NCBI GenBank assembly: GCA_016648135.1
Contig: JADDOH010000318.1
Coordinates: 40,022 to 104,021 of the forward strand
Direction of reading: 5' to 3'
DNA: 64,000 bases
DNA from: Agrypnia vestita
Lineage: Eukaryota > Arthropoda > Insecta > Trichoptera > Phryganeidae
In this document: one piece after another, positions 44,881 to 54,689 of the stretch
Layout: each line of letters starts with the position of its first letter
How positions within the stretch are numbered: the stretch's first letter is position 1
Translations under genes and position numbers: made by a program
Notes under the pieces: generated by a model
The model's input: only the letters and a program-made list of their open reading frames with translations
Told to the model about the DNA's origin: nothing
Databases searched by the model: none

Positions 44881-45159
44881 CATATTGTGTGTGTATTACA
44901 AAGTATATTAAAACATATTTGAAATTATAATGTTGCACCACGAAGTATCTGCCAAATCTTTCAAGAAATTCTTCGTTTAGATATATTCGATTATTCATGT
45001 GTGAACGATAAATAACATAATAATCGAGATTTAATCAGGTAAAAAGGAAAATTTAAAATAAAATTTATCTATTATTCACATATACCTTCCTATATAATTT
45101 AAAAATTTTGGATTAATGGTATTGAATATAATTTAGACTGCATTACAGTGCAGTCTAAA

Positions 45160-45395
45160 TTAAAAGTAGGAGGGAGGGTTGGAGGGGAGATGGAAGCTAT
45201 GCTTTCCGTAGGGTCCTAAAAATAGGTATGCAAAACTTGTGTCAGATCTGTGAAACGGCATAGATTTGTATAGAAAATACATCAGAGGGAGAGGAAAATG
45301 TTACTCGCCGGGTTCTAAAGAATTAATAAAGTTTGCACTATTTGGGTCAGATCTGTCAAATGGTGTAAATTTGAATAGAGAAAAGACAGATAGAG
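45160..45395. repeat. Two satellite-like units of about 120 bp
   Basis: Both contain GGGT(C/T)CTAAA, CAGATCTGT(G/C)AAA, GG then TAGATTTGTATAGAAAA or a variant. They match units at 18.5-18.77 and 43.85 kb. Confidence 0.65.
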
Positions 45396-45416
45396 AAACA
45401 TTGAGTTTTATAGGTA

Positions 45417-45560
45417 CAGTAGCCGGCAAACATCTTGAAATTTTACGGCGTAGTGGGGGGAAGTTTGCGCATGTACCATTCCACCAAAGAGACCCAAATT
45501 TTGCCTTCTGCGCATTCCCCCACTACGCCAAAGAATTTCAAGAAGTTTTCCGGCAACTGT
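45417..45560. mobile_element. Tc1/mariner-type MITE, 144 bp
   Basis: The ends CAGTAGCCGGCAAACATCTT and the mirrored GCCGGCAACTG / AAGTTTTCC form inverted repeats of about 54 bp with few mismatches, including GGCGTAGTGGGGG-AA and GCGCA. TA flanks at 45415-45416 and 45561-45562. It is non-coding, and the 102-codon frame covering it is a coincidence. It would depend on a transposase in trans. Confidence 0.85.
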
Positions 45561-45564
45561 ATAC

Positions 45565-45948
45565 ATTGAGGTGAAGATCTCTTTGAAGTAGTTTTAGAAA
45601 TATCCGACAATGCCAAGGATTTCAGTAAATATCATTTTTGGATAATTAACATTTCATAAACTAATTCGCTCTCCTGTGGTTGATTATCACAATATTTAGT
45701 GACACATCACAATATTCAATATTTGACGTACTTTGAAAATCAGAATATATGCAAACATGGCTCGAATAATATTTACCAATTCGTGCATAAAATGTACTTA
45801 ATTGCTTTCCGAACAAATTCGGCCATCGCAATTAAAATAAAATACTTGTGCAAAACTCTGTACTTCCTACACACATATATACAGGATTTTTGCTGCGTAC
45901 ATGAATATTTAAGTATTGTATAAATTGTAATAACATACTATTCATACT
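45565..45948. other. A+T-rich DNA, nothing recognised
   Basis: No supported feature. Confidence 0.5.
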
Positions 45949-45951
45949 TAT

Positions 45952-46457
45952 TGTCACGGGATGTAGCTATGGGAGGCAGATGAAACACTTAAATAAAGTT
46001 TTTATTTATTCATAAAAGTCACAAACAGATTTAGTTGGAGCACTGTTCTTAAATTCACGGTCACTTAATTTTTTTGGAATAATTCACACACTGATTATTA
46101 TTATTTTTTTAATTCGCACTAATTTCGCTGTTTCTATCGCTTCGATCACTTTCGAGAATGTTCCGTTCAATTTCTCACCAGACAATACTTGCACCGAATA
46201 TCTATTGCTGGAATCATCGAGCGCTATCAACACACGCTACACGATTTCTCTTTATCTTTATTGTCGCAATCAATTATCTTTGACACAACTGATTGCGCAG
46301 TGGCTTGTCGATCCTTTTATGTAAGTTATCGTTTTCTCGGTGTTTCCAGAGTTTACAACAATGTCCCAATCGATTTCAGAGTGTTGTAGAGAGTTCCGAG
46401 AGATTACGAGAGACTTTGGTAGTGCGTAGTTCCTCCGGATTCTACCATTCCGTTACA
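45952..46457 (-). repeat. Solo LTR, family 1 (minus)
   Basis: It opens TGTCACGGGATGTAGCTATG and closes CCGTTACA. Minus sense: TGTAACGG...CATAGCTACATCCCGTGACA. Flanks TTAT and ATAT do not match exactly. An AATAAA in minus sense is near 46005. The region 46200-46440 is GC-richer, as in the other members. Confidence 0.8.
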
Positions 46458-46461
46458 ATAT

Positions 46462-46840
46462 TATTTTAACTCTTTATTATACAATATTTTATTATCTTTA
46501 TACCCGGCTTTTTTTTACCGACGCATTTCATGCTTGATTTCTCTGCTTATTTATGTGTGAAAATGTAAAGTATCACTTTGATCTAATCTTTATATTTTAT
46601 CTCCCATGGAGAAGTAGCTCGTATTTATAAAACATTGATCCATATTAAAATTATGTATTAAAATTTTGTAAAATTAAGTTAAAGATTAATTCCAGGAGAC
46701 CACCACATACCACAGACATTTATCTTAGTTTGAAAATAATAAAAATATTAAAGTGACGTAATTCCGTGTACGCATCTCATATTGTACACATTTTTTTAAA
46801 TGTAAGATTTAAACAAATGTAAATATTCCCGAATAAATTA
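46462..46840. other. A+T-rich DNA, nothing recognised
   Basis: No supported feature. Confidence 0.5.
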
Positions 46841-46844
46841 TTTA

Positions 46845-47180
46845 CCCCAACTGCGTCCATTGCTAATCATGGGCCTCCGTCTCCTACTTTTCTTCAACCA
46901 TGTGTGGCCCTCCTCCTACAAAACCCATAGATCTTATTTATGTCGTCAGTCCAACGTATTTGTGGTCGGCTTCTACTTTTTGTCCGACCCTTGGTGCCAC
47001 CGTAATATTTTACTATTCCAACGTTAATCGTTCAATCTTGCTACGTACTCATCGTAGACCCATTTTAGTTCTACGAATGTTTGTATAATGTTAGCAACTT
47101 TAGACGTTTTTCTCACTTATTAGTTTTTCTGTCTTTCAAATTGTCACCCAGTATTGCTCTTTCAATGACTATTTGCATAA
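46845..47180 (-). pseudogene. LINE ORF2 C-terminal relic (minus)
   Basis: The minus-strand translation holds MQIVIERAILGDNLKDRKTN at the start. After stops it has GTKGRTKSRSRPQIRWTDDI and NKIYG, then an ending with GPWLAMDAVG. It follows the RTE pattern (ERAxLG-x-x-LKDR ... SRGRP-x-RWxDDI) but is too diverged to belong to the same family as the 33-kb copy. Stops show it is dead. Confidence 0.65.
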
Positions 47181-47369
47181 CTGCCAGTTTTTTACCCAAA
47201 AATTTGTGTAATTGTATAATCCCCAGCAAAAGATATTTCGCAATAATTCGGTAGGTACTTATAAAAAGTTCATGAAAGATATGTATAAAATTTACAAAAT
47301 ATGAATTGACTTTCTCGTTTTCACTTCTAATTCAATCTCATCACTAAAAAGTCTGACTATAGCTTATTA

Positions 47370-47720
47370 GCGTAATTTAGGGGCAATTGTCCTTAAGGAA
47401 GGGGGAAGGGGTTTGGCATTAAAACACCATGCTTACCAGACAGGTTGGTGAGTTTTGAAATCAGTCGCCTTTAGACGTCGTTTGTAGCCTCCCATTATGG
47501 ATCAGACGCTACTGCCTGTTGGTCTGCGAGAGGTAATTTATTTCCCTCCTACCCTCCAAATCTGGTGAGCTTTCCCCTATCCGCCACCCGGGGACGCATC
47601 TCCTAGCGGTTACTGGCTCCGCCAAAGACTATCAGGGTCTAAAATGGGTGTTATACCCACTTTCGACCCCGCCCCCTCTCACTCTCTTTCGGTAAATCCC
47701 TGATGGTTCATTAGGCTAAT
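47370..47720. repeat. GC-rich patch, possible LINE 5' region
   Basis: CCGCCACCCGGGGACGCATC (47581-47600) and GGTTACTGGCTCCGCC follow, in sharp contrast to the surroundings. No second copy or frame proves its origin. Confidence 0.3.
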
Positions 47721-47739
47721 CAGTGCATGTTTGTCCCTG

Positions 47740-47925
47740 ACAAGACTAACACATGTGATCAATTATTGGTGGAAGTGTAACAATACTATGGTTGAGGTGT
47801 GTAGTGTTGTGAATGTAGTGGTGTAGTGTTGGTCCTGACGAAGAGACGAGTTCGTCTCGAAACCGGTAGACCTAAAATCTGGTAGTGGTTTTTACAAAGT
47901 TAACTAACAATCTGTTAAGTATTTT
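47740..47925 (+). mobile_element. Short Penelope-type repeat, family B (plus)
   Basis: GTGTAGTG-rich upstream sequence, a complete hammerhead (47831-47872) and the tail GTAGTGGTTTTTACAAAGTT (47882-47901). No protein remnant is attached. It is related to the copies at 56.0, 59.3-59.7 and 60.6 kb. Confidence 0.7.
47831..47872 (+). ncRNA. Hammerhead ribozyme, family B (plus)
   Basis: Stem I: GGUC (47831-47834) with GACC (47869-47872). Core CUGACGA at 47835-47841, extra A47842, stem II GAGACGA (47843-47849) with UCGUCUC (47852-47858) closed by only GU, then GAAA at 47859-47862. Stem III is the palindrome ACCGGU (47862-47867), with A47868 as H17 before the cleavage site. All invariant core positions match. 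The ACCGGU palindrome cannot form a good monomeric hairpin but would make six pairs between two molecules. Confidence 0.87.
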
Positions 47926-47973
47926 TAATCAATTGGTGATGTTTTTGAGAAGTGGCAACATATCAAATAATCT

Positions 47974-48253
47974 GCCGTATTCTGAATAAGCAATATTGCT
48001 ATTTCTGTATCTTGACAGTAATATATTACATTCTAATCCGCCAAATTTGACGTTTTCAGTTAGGCAGATTTAAAATTAATGAATTCAATCAATGAGAAAG
48101 CTCTAACACGATTATGAATAATGAGCTTCCTAATTGATTGACTTCATTAATTTCAAACGTGCCAACTTAAAACGTCAAAATTGGCGGCGTTACAATGTTA
48201 TACAATAACTGTCAAGAACAGAAATAGCAATATTGCTTAGTTCAAAATACGGC
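47974..48253. mobile_element. Foldback MITE, about 280 bp
   Basis: Arms of about 125 bp start GCCGTATTCTGAATAAGCAA and, on the other strand, GCCGTATTTTGAACTAAGCA. They continue through ATTGCTATTTCTG, TTGACAGT and TTTTGACGTTTT. The centre is near 48115. It is non-coding. The truncated relative is at 1749-1941. No certain target duplication was found. Confidence 0.8.
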
Positions 48254-48423
48254 GAAATGTTTTATTCGTATATAGGTACTGTTTTGTTGTTGATTTACAC
48301 TTTTGTTCTGCAAAAGTTGTTTTGAATTTCGGTACCGTTAGTTTTCTGTATTCTTGCGCTGTTTCAGTTCTATCGTAATGCAGGTGCACTGATGTGACTT
48401 CGACGAACATGATTTTTTTATAC

Positions 48424-49345
48424 TTAACTAGCGACCCGCCCCGGTTTCAGCCGATAAGTTTTGTCCGCTTATTTTTTTAAACTCGTCATATATTCTATGA
48501 TATTTAATTTATTGATTTTGTGTAAAGGACAAATTTGATTTTCGGTAAATGCTTAAGGTTAATTAGATGTTTAATTTGATAAGGATTAATACTAAATTGG
48601 TCAAAATTGCTGGAAAGTTAACCATTATTTCATAGTTATACATTTGATAAAATTTTATAGACAAAAATGGTTGGTGTAAATTATCCTTAACCCTTATGTT
48701 ACTACTCGGGTACCTGGATGTGGATAAAATTATTTAAGCTGAAAATGGGTATTTTCAGTTTAAATAATTTTATTCATAAACGCCATCATCCGTTTGGATC
48801 TCCATTATTTAAATTATTTGAAAGGGAGGGAAATAAAGGGAAGACGGACATTGCTATTAGAAGAAATTACCTTTTAAGAAGCTATGTGACCACTGTTAAA
48901 ATATCAATTTGTGAGATACAAAACAAAAATAATTGAATGTGGGAACGTTCATCCAGGTTGCGTACCCTGGAGAAACTCCTGGAGTAACATAACGGTTAAT
49001 AGATAGATATATGCTCCTACTGACTTTTTGTAGATAATTTAATATTACACAATTCTTTCCAATACATTTTTTTTGTATTTCTAACGGATTAGGCAGCGTT
49101 TCCATGAGAGCGCTTTAGCTGCAAATTTTTTCCCGACTTGATTCACTAACACCGTTAATGCTTAGTTCCTATGTGTGCTAAGGCAATTTTAAATCTTTCT
49201 GAAGAAATGCAGATCATAACTGTAAAAACCGCATACAAATCTGTTCAGTAGTTCTGAAGATTTGCGTGATCATAGAGACAGACATACAAACAGATAGAGG
49301 GACAGACGCTCGCCGGGGACTTCATTTTTTACTATGTATTGATAC
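48424..49345 (+). repeat. Dispersed repeat G (plus), interrupted
   Basis: It starts AACTAGCGACCCGCCCCGGT and ends GACAGACGCTCGCCGGGGAC. It aligns well with the minus copy at 62520-63095 across its length, except for the insertion at 48691-48995. Shared blocks include GGTTAACCATTAT-like, ACATTTGATAAAATTTTATA and GATTAGGCAGCGTTTC. Repeats beginning CTAGCGACCCG and ending in (CAGA)n are common in insect genomes. I cannot assign the class. Confidence 0.8.
48691..48995. mobile_element. piggyBac-type MITE, 305 bp, at TTAA
   Basis: The ends CCCTTATGTTACTAC and AGTAACATAACGG (mirrored CCGTTATGTTACT) are inverted repeats flanked by TTAA at 48687-48690 and 48996-48999. CCTGGATG / CATCCAGG extends the inverted pair. 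The related repeat at 62.5-63.1 kb has a single TTAA (62847-62850) at the matching point, an empty site. The 72-codon frame inside has no recognisable domain. Confidence 0.9.
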
Positions 49346-49349
49346 TTTA

Positions 49350-49935
49350 AACTGTTTAAAGTCCAAAGAGTGGTTCAGAATTTTAGTGTTTTTTTAATAT
49401 AATTTAATAATAATGGGTTTACTTTAATACACCCTACAGTGAATATTTCAATATATGGTTTCGACTTGCATTTGTCATATTTTGTTTTGCCTAAGTATTT
49501 TATAGATTTTGCACACGTGATGTACTGGCAACTGCATTTGCAATTATTACGTAACCATCACATGATCATTAGCTAACAGTAGAAATTCTCAAACCAGGGT
49601 ACCTACCTACATAGTAAATAAACTTATAAATTTATAGGTATCAAGAGTTGTTTCAATATGTATCCATAAACATAGAACATAATTTAATACAATTAAATAA
49701 TTTAAGCACATCTTAAAAGATAAACATATTTAACGAGGGTTCATTTTGTACTTCATAAATCAGAATGAGTCAAAAACGCGCGTTCTGAGATACTTTGATA
49801 TTTTCCTATCCTTGAGTTGAGGCTGAGTTTCCCAAATAGTCTCTTCCCAACCTTCTTTTCCGCTCAATTTTTCTCATTTAGCTTTTCTTCCTTACCCAAC
49901 TGTTTTTAGTATATAATAATAGGTATAAAATAATT
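49350..49935. other. A+T-rich DNA, nothing recognised
   Basis: No supported feature. Confidence 0.5.
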
Positions 49936-49939
49936 TAAT

Positions 49940-50060
49940 TAAATAATAATGATTTATAAAAATGTACTTTGTTTTCACCACTTAAATATTGAAAATATGA
50001 ACATTTTTCGGGGCCAACATAGTCCCTTCATCAAGATACAATGAATAATAACAAATTAAA
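49940..50060 (-). mobile_element. Penelope-type end, family C (minus)
   Basis: In minus sense: a TTGATGA box (50028-50034), extra A, stem II GGG...CCC, GAAA (50006-50009), AATGTTCAT, then AAGTGGTGAAAACAAAGTAC. It corresponds to the plus copy at 26.68-26.76 kb. C3 is changed to U and stem I does not pair, so the ribozyme should be inactive. Confidence 0.55.
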
Positions 50061-50064
50061 AATC

Positions 50065-51320
50065 TAAAATTGAATTATAGAAAATAAAACTATTAAAAAA
50101 TAATATATGGGAAATGAATAATAATTAAGTATAAGCACGAAAACAAATTTAAAAGATACCTTTTTGTAAAAAGGACCTGGTTTTTATAATTCCGATTTAA
50201 AATTAACACTTTTTCTTATTTTCTAATTTATCAATCTGTAATTCTGTATAATTTGTATGTAAAATAACATACGCAAATTATGCGCATATTGGTATACTGC
50301 AATAGGTACATAATTATTTAATTCTTGTTCCTCAAGAAACAAAAAAGATAATGTGATAGATAATATATGACTCCAGCGAAACGTTGAGAACTGAATCTCA
50401 ACACATCCATACGGTACGTATAAAATATCCATTCTTTCAATACCGGAATATGGTTGTCAGTTCTACATTTTTTTATTTATTGTAAAATAAAGAAGAGAAG
50501 AAAACAATCATGTAATAAAAAGTATTTTTTATATTTAATACCGTGTAATAATATCTTATTAATTGGTTTTAACTTGATTAAAGATACAAATTACAATATA
50601 AAGAAAAATATATAAGTGTCTATGGTTTTTCGTATTTTGCAAAATAATATTTTACCATCCATTGTAAAAGATGCAATAAAATATATAATGTGTAGTAATA
50701 AAAAATGTTTTATTTGATTTACAGAAATTTTATTGATGGACATTCGCCTGTCAGAAATGGAGGCTTCGCCCAAATGGATTTTCCATTCAGCTGCGAATCA
50801 GAATCAATACCCATCTTCATCAACACAAGCGGTAAGTAATTTACACTATCATATTAATTTATACACGCGCTGTTATGTTTTGCTGTGATATTTTTGCTAG
50901 CCGATCCTACATAGAGTAGCAAATTCCATCGCCGTCGAATCTAAAAGAATGTCACTGTGTAGCGAAGCCCAAAAAATACCTAGAAAAGGCTATACAGTCA
51001 AAAGAGCATTGAGCAGAAGCTGAAACCAACCGGTCCTTTCTCTATTTTTCACAATATAAAGTACACTTGAGGAATATGATTGTAGAAACAAAACAGGCCA
51101 TTTTGCAATGGACGAATATGAGATAAATGTACATATTTGTTACCAATTTAGAAGGCTAAAGCAAAATGATTTTAATAAAATGCTTGTCAAATATACAAAC
51201 ATATTTTCAAGATAAATTCAAATATAAAAAAGCACCATTGCCAGATAACCATTTTCAAATACCCTCGATTATCGTCAGTTGCATAGTGGCGGTTTAGTTT
51301 TAATACCCCTTATGTAAATT
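50065..51320. other. A+T-rich DNA, nothing recognised
   Basis: No supported feature. Confidence 0.5.
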
Positions 51321-51327
51321 ATATTAA

Positions 51328-52686
51328 CCCTAGAATAATAACCTTCTTGGGAATAGCACTAAAGATAACCATATGCCTCAGAGGCGCACAATACTCGAAG
51401 CATACTTTTGAATGTTTGTTTTATTTTGAATAGATTTTTTATACTTAGTAATAAAGTATCATTCCTAATTTATAAATTAAATAAAGTTTTCATTCATTAC
51501 TATTTTATTTTTGGTAATTATTATCACTTTTTAACATACGTCGAAAAATAATAACAAATATCAAGTCTTTGCATAAGGGCTCCTTATAAATTAAAAGAAA
51601 TACAAAAATCTTCTGTTTTCTCTCCTTATAATTAAAATACAACATAATCAGTCTGAAAAAAGTAAATGAGATCAAAAATTAAATCTTACAGACATTTATA
51701 ACTCACATCATTCTTGTGCTCGCCTCAAAAAGTATTTTTGCACTTCACGCAAGTCATCTTAGACATTCTCTTTTTTGTATTCACACAAAAGTAACAATTT
51801 TTGCGGTTTTTTAGCCAGAGGTCATTCAGTATTACCTGGACTTACTTCAGTAGATTGGCAATAATATTTTCAATTTTATTTCTTACATTTCTTGGCAAAT
51901 TTGGGGCATCTAGTCTTTGGTTAATCCACGGTGCAGTCAATTGATCGCTAAGTTTTTTCATATATTCTCTACGACACATAGGTTTCTAGTTCTTCTCTTG
52001 AATGTTATGGCAATATAAAACATATGAATTAACAAAAGTCATATTCAATATGCCATAAGATATAGTCATTGGCCACCTGTTAGTTTTACGAGAACAGGAC
52101 AATGTAAAACACATTTTATCAAATTAATGTGTCTACTCCACCTTTATTATAAAACATCAATACGATGGACGATTCCTCTTCATAATTAGAAGAACTTTGT
52201 ACATCTTCAGACATAATGTCCATAAATTCCTCTTCAATGTCACTTTGCACATCGTCTTCGCTTAGATGATCTTCCAACCCACTATCAGTCTGCTGAGCAA
52301 CACCAGCATCAGACTCCTCTTGTATGCCTAATAATGTTATTATTTCATCTTCATCTAAGGGTATCCTACGTGCCATGATGATTACAACATAAATGTGTCC
52401 TGATAACAAAATAAATTTTGTTCTAAGTGCCATAAAATAAAAAATACTACAAGATTGAAACTGCGCTAAAAGTTACTCAAAAGGTAACCATACGCCTCTC
52501 GAGCGCATCAAACCCTAATAACTCTATAACTATGATACTCACCGCACATGCACAGCTGCCGATCGAGAGTGCTATTGGACTACTGAGTTGGCTGAATAGG
52601 ACAAATGCGTACGCGCAGCGGATAAAAAGAGACAGCGATATTACGTTTCGTTCCGCGCCTCTGCGAAGTAGGTTATCAATGTAGGG
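51328..52686 (-). mobile_element. piggyBac-like element, internally deleted
   Basis: TTAA flanks at 51324-51327 and 52687-52690. Ends CCCTAGAATAATAACCTTCT and, mirrored, CCCTACATTGATAACCTACT. A subterminal block GATAACCATATGCCTCAGAG (51364-51383) recurs in direct orientation as GGTAACCATACGCCTCTCGA (52482-52501). The interior encodes the two ends of a transposase on the minus strand with the middle missing. At 1359 bp it is about half the length of autonomous relatives. Confidence 0.9.
51700..52375 (-). pseudogene. piggyBac-like transposase, middle deleted and frameshifted
   Basis: In minus sense the first part (from about 52375, MARRIPLDEDEIITLLG) is acidic, as piggyBac N-termini are. It joins directly to FYNKGGVDTL (about 52120), the block that contains the last catalytic Asp, so the DDBD core holding the first two catalytic Asp is deleted. 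Immediately after, about 4 inserted bases shift the frame. Then DKMCFTLSCSRKTNRWPMTI, LNMTFVNSYVLYCHN, LPRNVRNKIENI and a cysteine-rich C-terminus (CYFC, KRMSKMTCVKCKNTF) follow. The product cannot be an active transposase. Confidence 0.88.
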
Positions 52687-52687
52687 T

Positions 52688-52695
52688 TAAGTTAA

Positions 52696-52747
<52 letters not shown>
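52688..52747. repeat. Poly-A and (TA)n microsatellite
   Basis: A run of about 19 A followed by about 17 TA units, abutting the right TTAA of the piggyBac-like element. Confidence 0.9.
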
Positions 52748-52749
<2 letters not shown>

Positions 52750-52753
<4 letters not shown>

Positions 52754-53635
52754 AAATAAATACGCAGTAAAAACATAACCATTATACTTATATTTGTGCA
52801 TCGAACCGTGACATATATCGATGAGACTGAACTCTGGGTACAGACACGTTTACACAATAATTTGTTTTTGACGCATTTACATGCACCATTGATCTAGTAT
52901 TGCGATATCAATTTAATGACCGATTCACTATCTCACATAAAAAATATTTTACTCAAATCTCATTAAAAATTATAATTTGTTTCATTCATGGATGTAGATA
53001 GATGTTAATAAATTTTAAAAATGTATATGTACTTATTTTTAAATAAACAACGTTATATCAATTTTATAAATCATTCATGAATAACATTGTTTTAATTGGT
53101 ATTTTTTATAAAGAATAACACTTTTTTTAACATAAAATTTCATTTTTTTTTTCAAAATATATTCAAGTTCAAAATTTAAAATATCCCTATCAGATATAAT
53201 GTGTACTTAATTAAGTCAGAGCTTTTTCCAATCTTCGTAATCAAGCACTTTCGAAACGCAATTTTCGATACGGATTCAGTGTTTGTCTTTTCAGTGTTCG
53301 CAAAATGTCGTCTTTTCCCTTTTTTTTCAACCTCGAAAAAGGAAGAAGTCGCAGAGGCCACGCCAAAAAACTTTTAAATCTCTTTTTATTTTAGTTTTAA
53401 AATCTATTTGTTTAATGTGTTAAAAAAATTCCGAACACGCCAAAACTCCTGTAACCTTTTCGATAGGCAACAACAAATTAAGCAACCAGTAAGGCTACCA
53501 ACATCAAGATGCGTCAGAGACAAGTGTACCAACACAGTGGCAAATCAAGTGGATCAAAACAATATTGAAACTCATACAGCCCGCGAAATAAAAAAATTAC
53601 TTGTATTTTATCAAATCTTGTACGCTGCCAATACC
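52750..53635. other. A+T-rich DNA, nothing recognised
   Basis: Frames of 61-83 codons at 53176-53659 lack motifs. Confidence 0.5.
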
Positions 53636-53638
53636 CAT

Positions 53639-53960
53639 ATACTAGCAGTACACCCGTGAAAAATAACGGGACATAATTTGAAACTGAGAAGTCATGAATA
53701 GAAAAACATTTTTTTTTAAAATTGACTTTATTCGCTTAAACGTAAAACTATATATAATAAAATAATAAGTTAAACATGTGAAGACCGTATAATTTAGTGG
53801 ACGACCCTTGTATGTTACCTAAGCCGTTGCGTGTCGCGCCTGATTGCGTGTTACACTCGCATTATCTAATGTTGTAATTCCAGCGTAGCTCCAGCATGTT
53901 ACGGGTGTTACAGATAGACAGACAACGAAATTATTACTTTTAGAAGATCTAAGACGTATT
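53639..53960 (+). repeat. Dispersed repeat F (plus), fullest copy
   Basis: It starts ACTAGCAGTACACCCGTGAA and ends GACAGACAACGAAATTATTA. Copies: 17.0, 28.6 and 30.6 kb. About 320 bp, non-coding. Confidence 0.55.
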
Positions 53961-53964
53961 TTTA

Positions 53965-54685
53965 TTTTTATATACGATTTAAAAACTCACAACAAATTTT
54001 TCAAAAATTAAGGTTCATCTTCAATAATGCACATCGATAAATATATAATTATCAATCTCATTTAAAATGTTTTCTAGTTGATATAAACGGTTCTAGTCTG
54101 TTCTCTCTAATAGCACTTTGCAGTCTATTTTCCCCGGCCCCACAACAGTCATTGTTCTCTGCAGAATGGTTTACTGTAGGATGCAATAAAAGTTAGCGCT
54201 TATCCGCAATCCTCTTTTAACTGCTGACTAGTTTTGGATAAATTTATATTTCATTTTGTAAAATAAAAATGGAAATTGGATCCAATGGCCCATCGGGATT
54301 TTTCCCGGTGTTCCGCCAGGCTTATCCCTTCTTATACATGTACAGTAATATTGTTACACGGATGTAAAAACATAACTTAAATGTTATTAATTCAAAAATT
54401 GTCATTGAAAATTGGTTTGTCTAATTATATTTTCAATTCTAAAGCTAGATACGTAAAATTAGAAACCAATGAGAATAAAGCCCATTTACTATATAAAATA
54501 CGATGTTACGCGTATGAAGAATACTTACGCATACTAACGCATAATTATTACTTGAGGTTCTAAACAATTTTAACAAAAGTTATTAATACATGATAAATTA
54601 ATCATTGATATAAAATAATCTTGTGCACAACCACTTATGGGGGTTTTTAGTTGAGGATGATGTGCGTGACTGATTTGGAGAAACT
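53965..54685. other. Unassigned DNA
   Basis: A small GC-rich hairpin ATCGGGATTTTTCCCGGT occurs at 54292-54309. No gene is supported. Confidence 0.45.
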
Positions 54686-54689
54686 GCTT

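Larger units (their letters stand above)
44161..44923 (-). mobile_element. Penelope-like fragment with perfect 134-bp inverted repeats
   Basis: The arms 44161-44294 and 44790-44923 are exact reverse complements over 134 bp. Each contains a complete hammerhead. The minus-strand interior is an open GIY-YIG endonuclease frame (44318-44767). The sequence at the 5' junction contains three AGACCATATT words (44762-44790), a microhomology or filler sequence. Penelope elements often carry a partial inverted copy of their terminal repeat at the 5' end, and this matches. The reverse transcriptase is missing through 5' truncation. Perfect arms mean the insertion is young or the arms were recently homogenised. 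Confidence 0.92.

Noticed and set aside
45266..45574. 102-codon open frame
   Set aside because: It runs through satellite-like units and the 144-bp MITE, so it is a chance frame.
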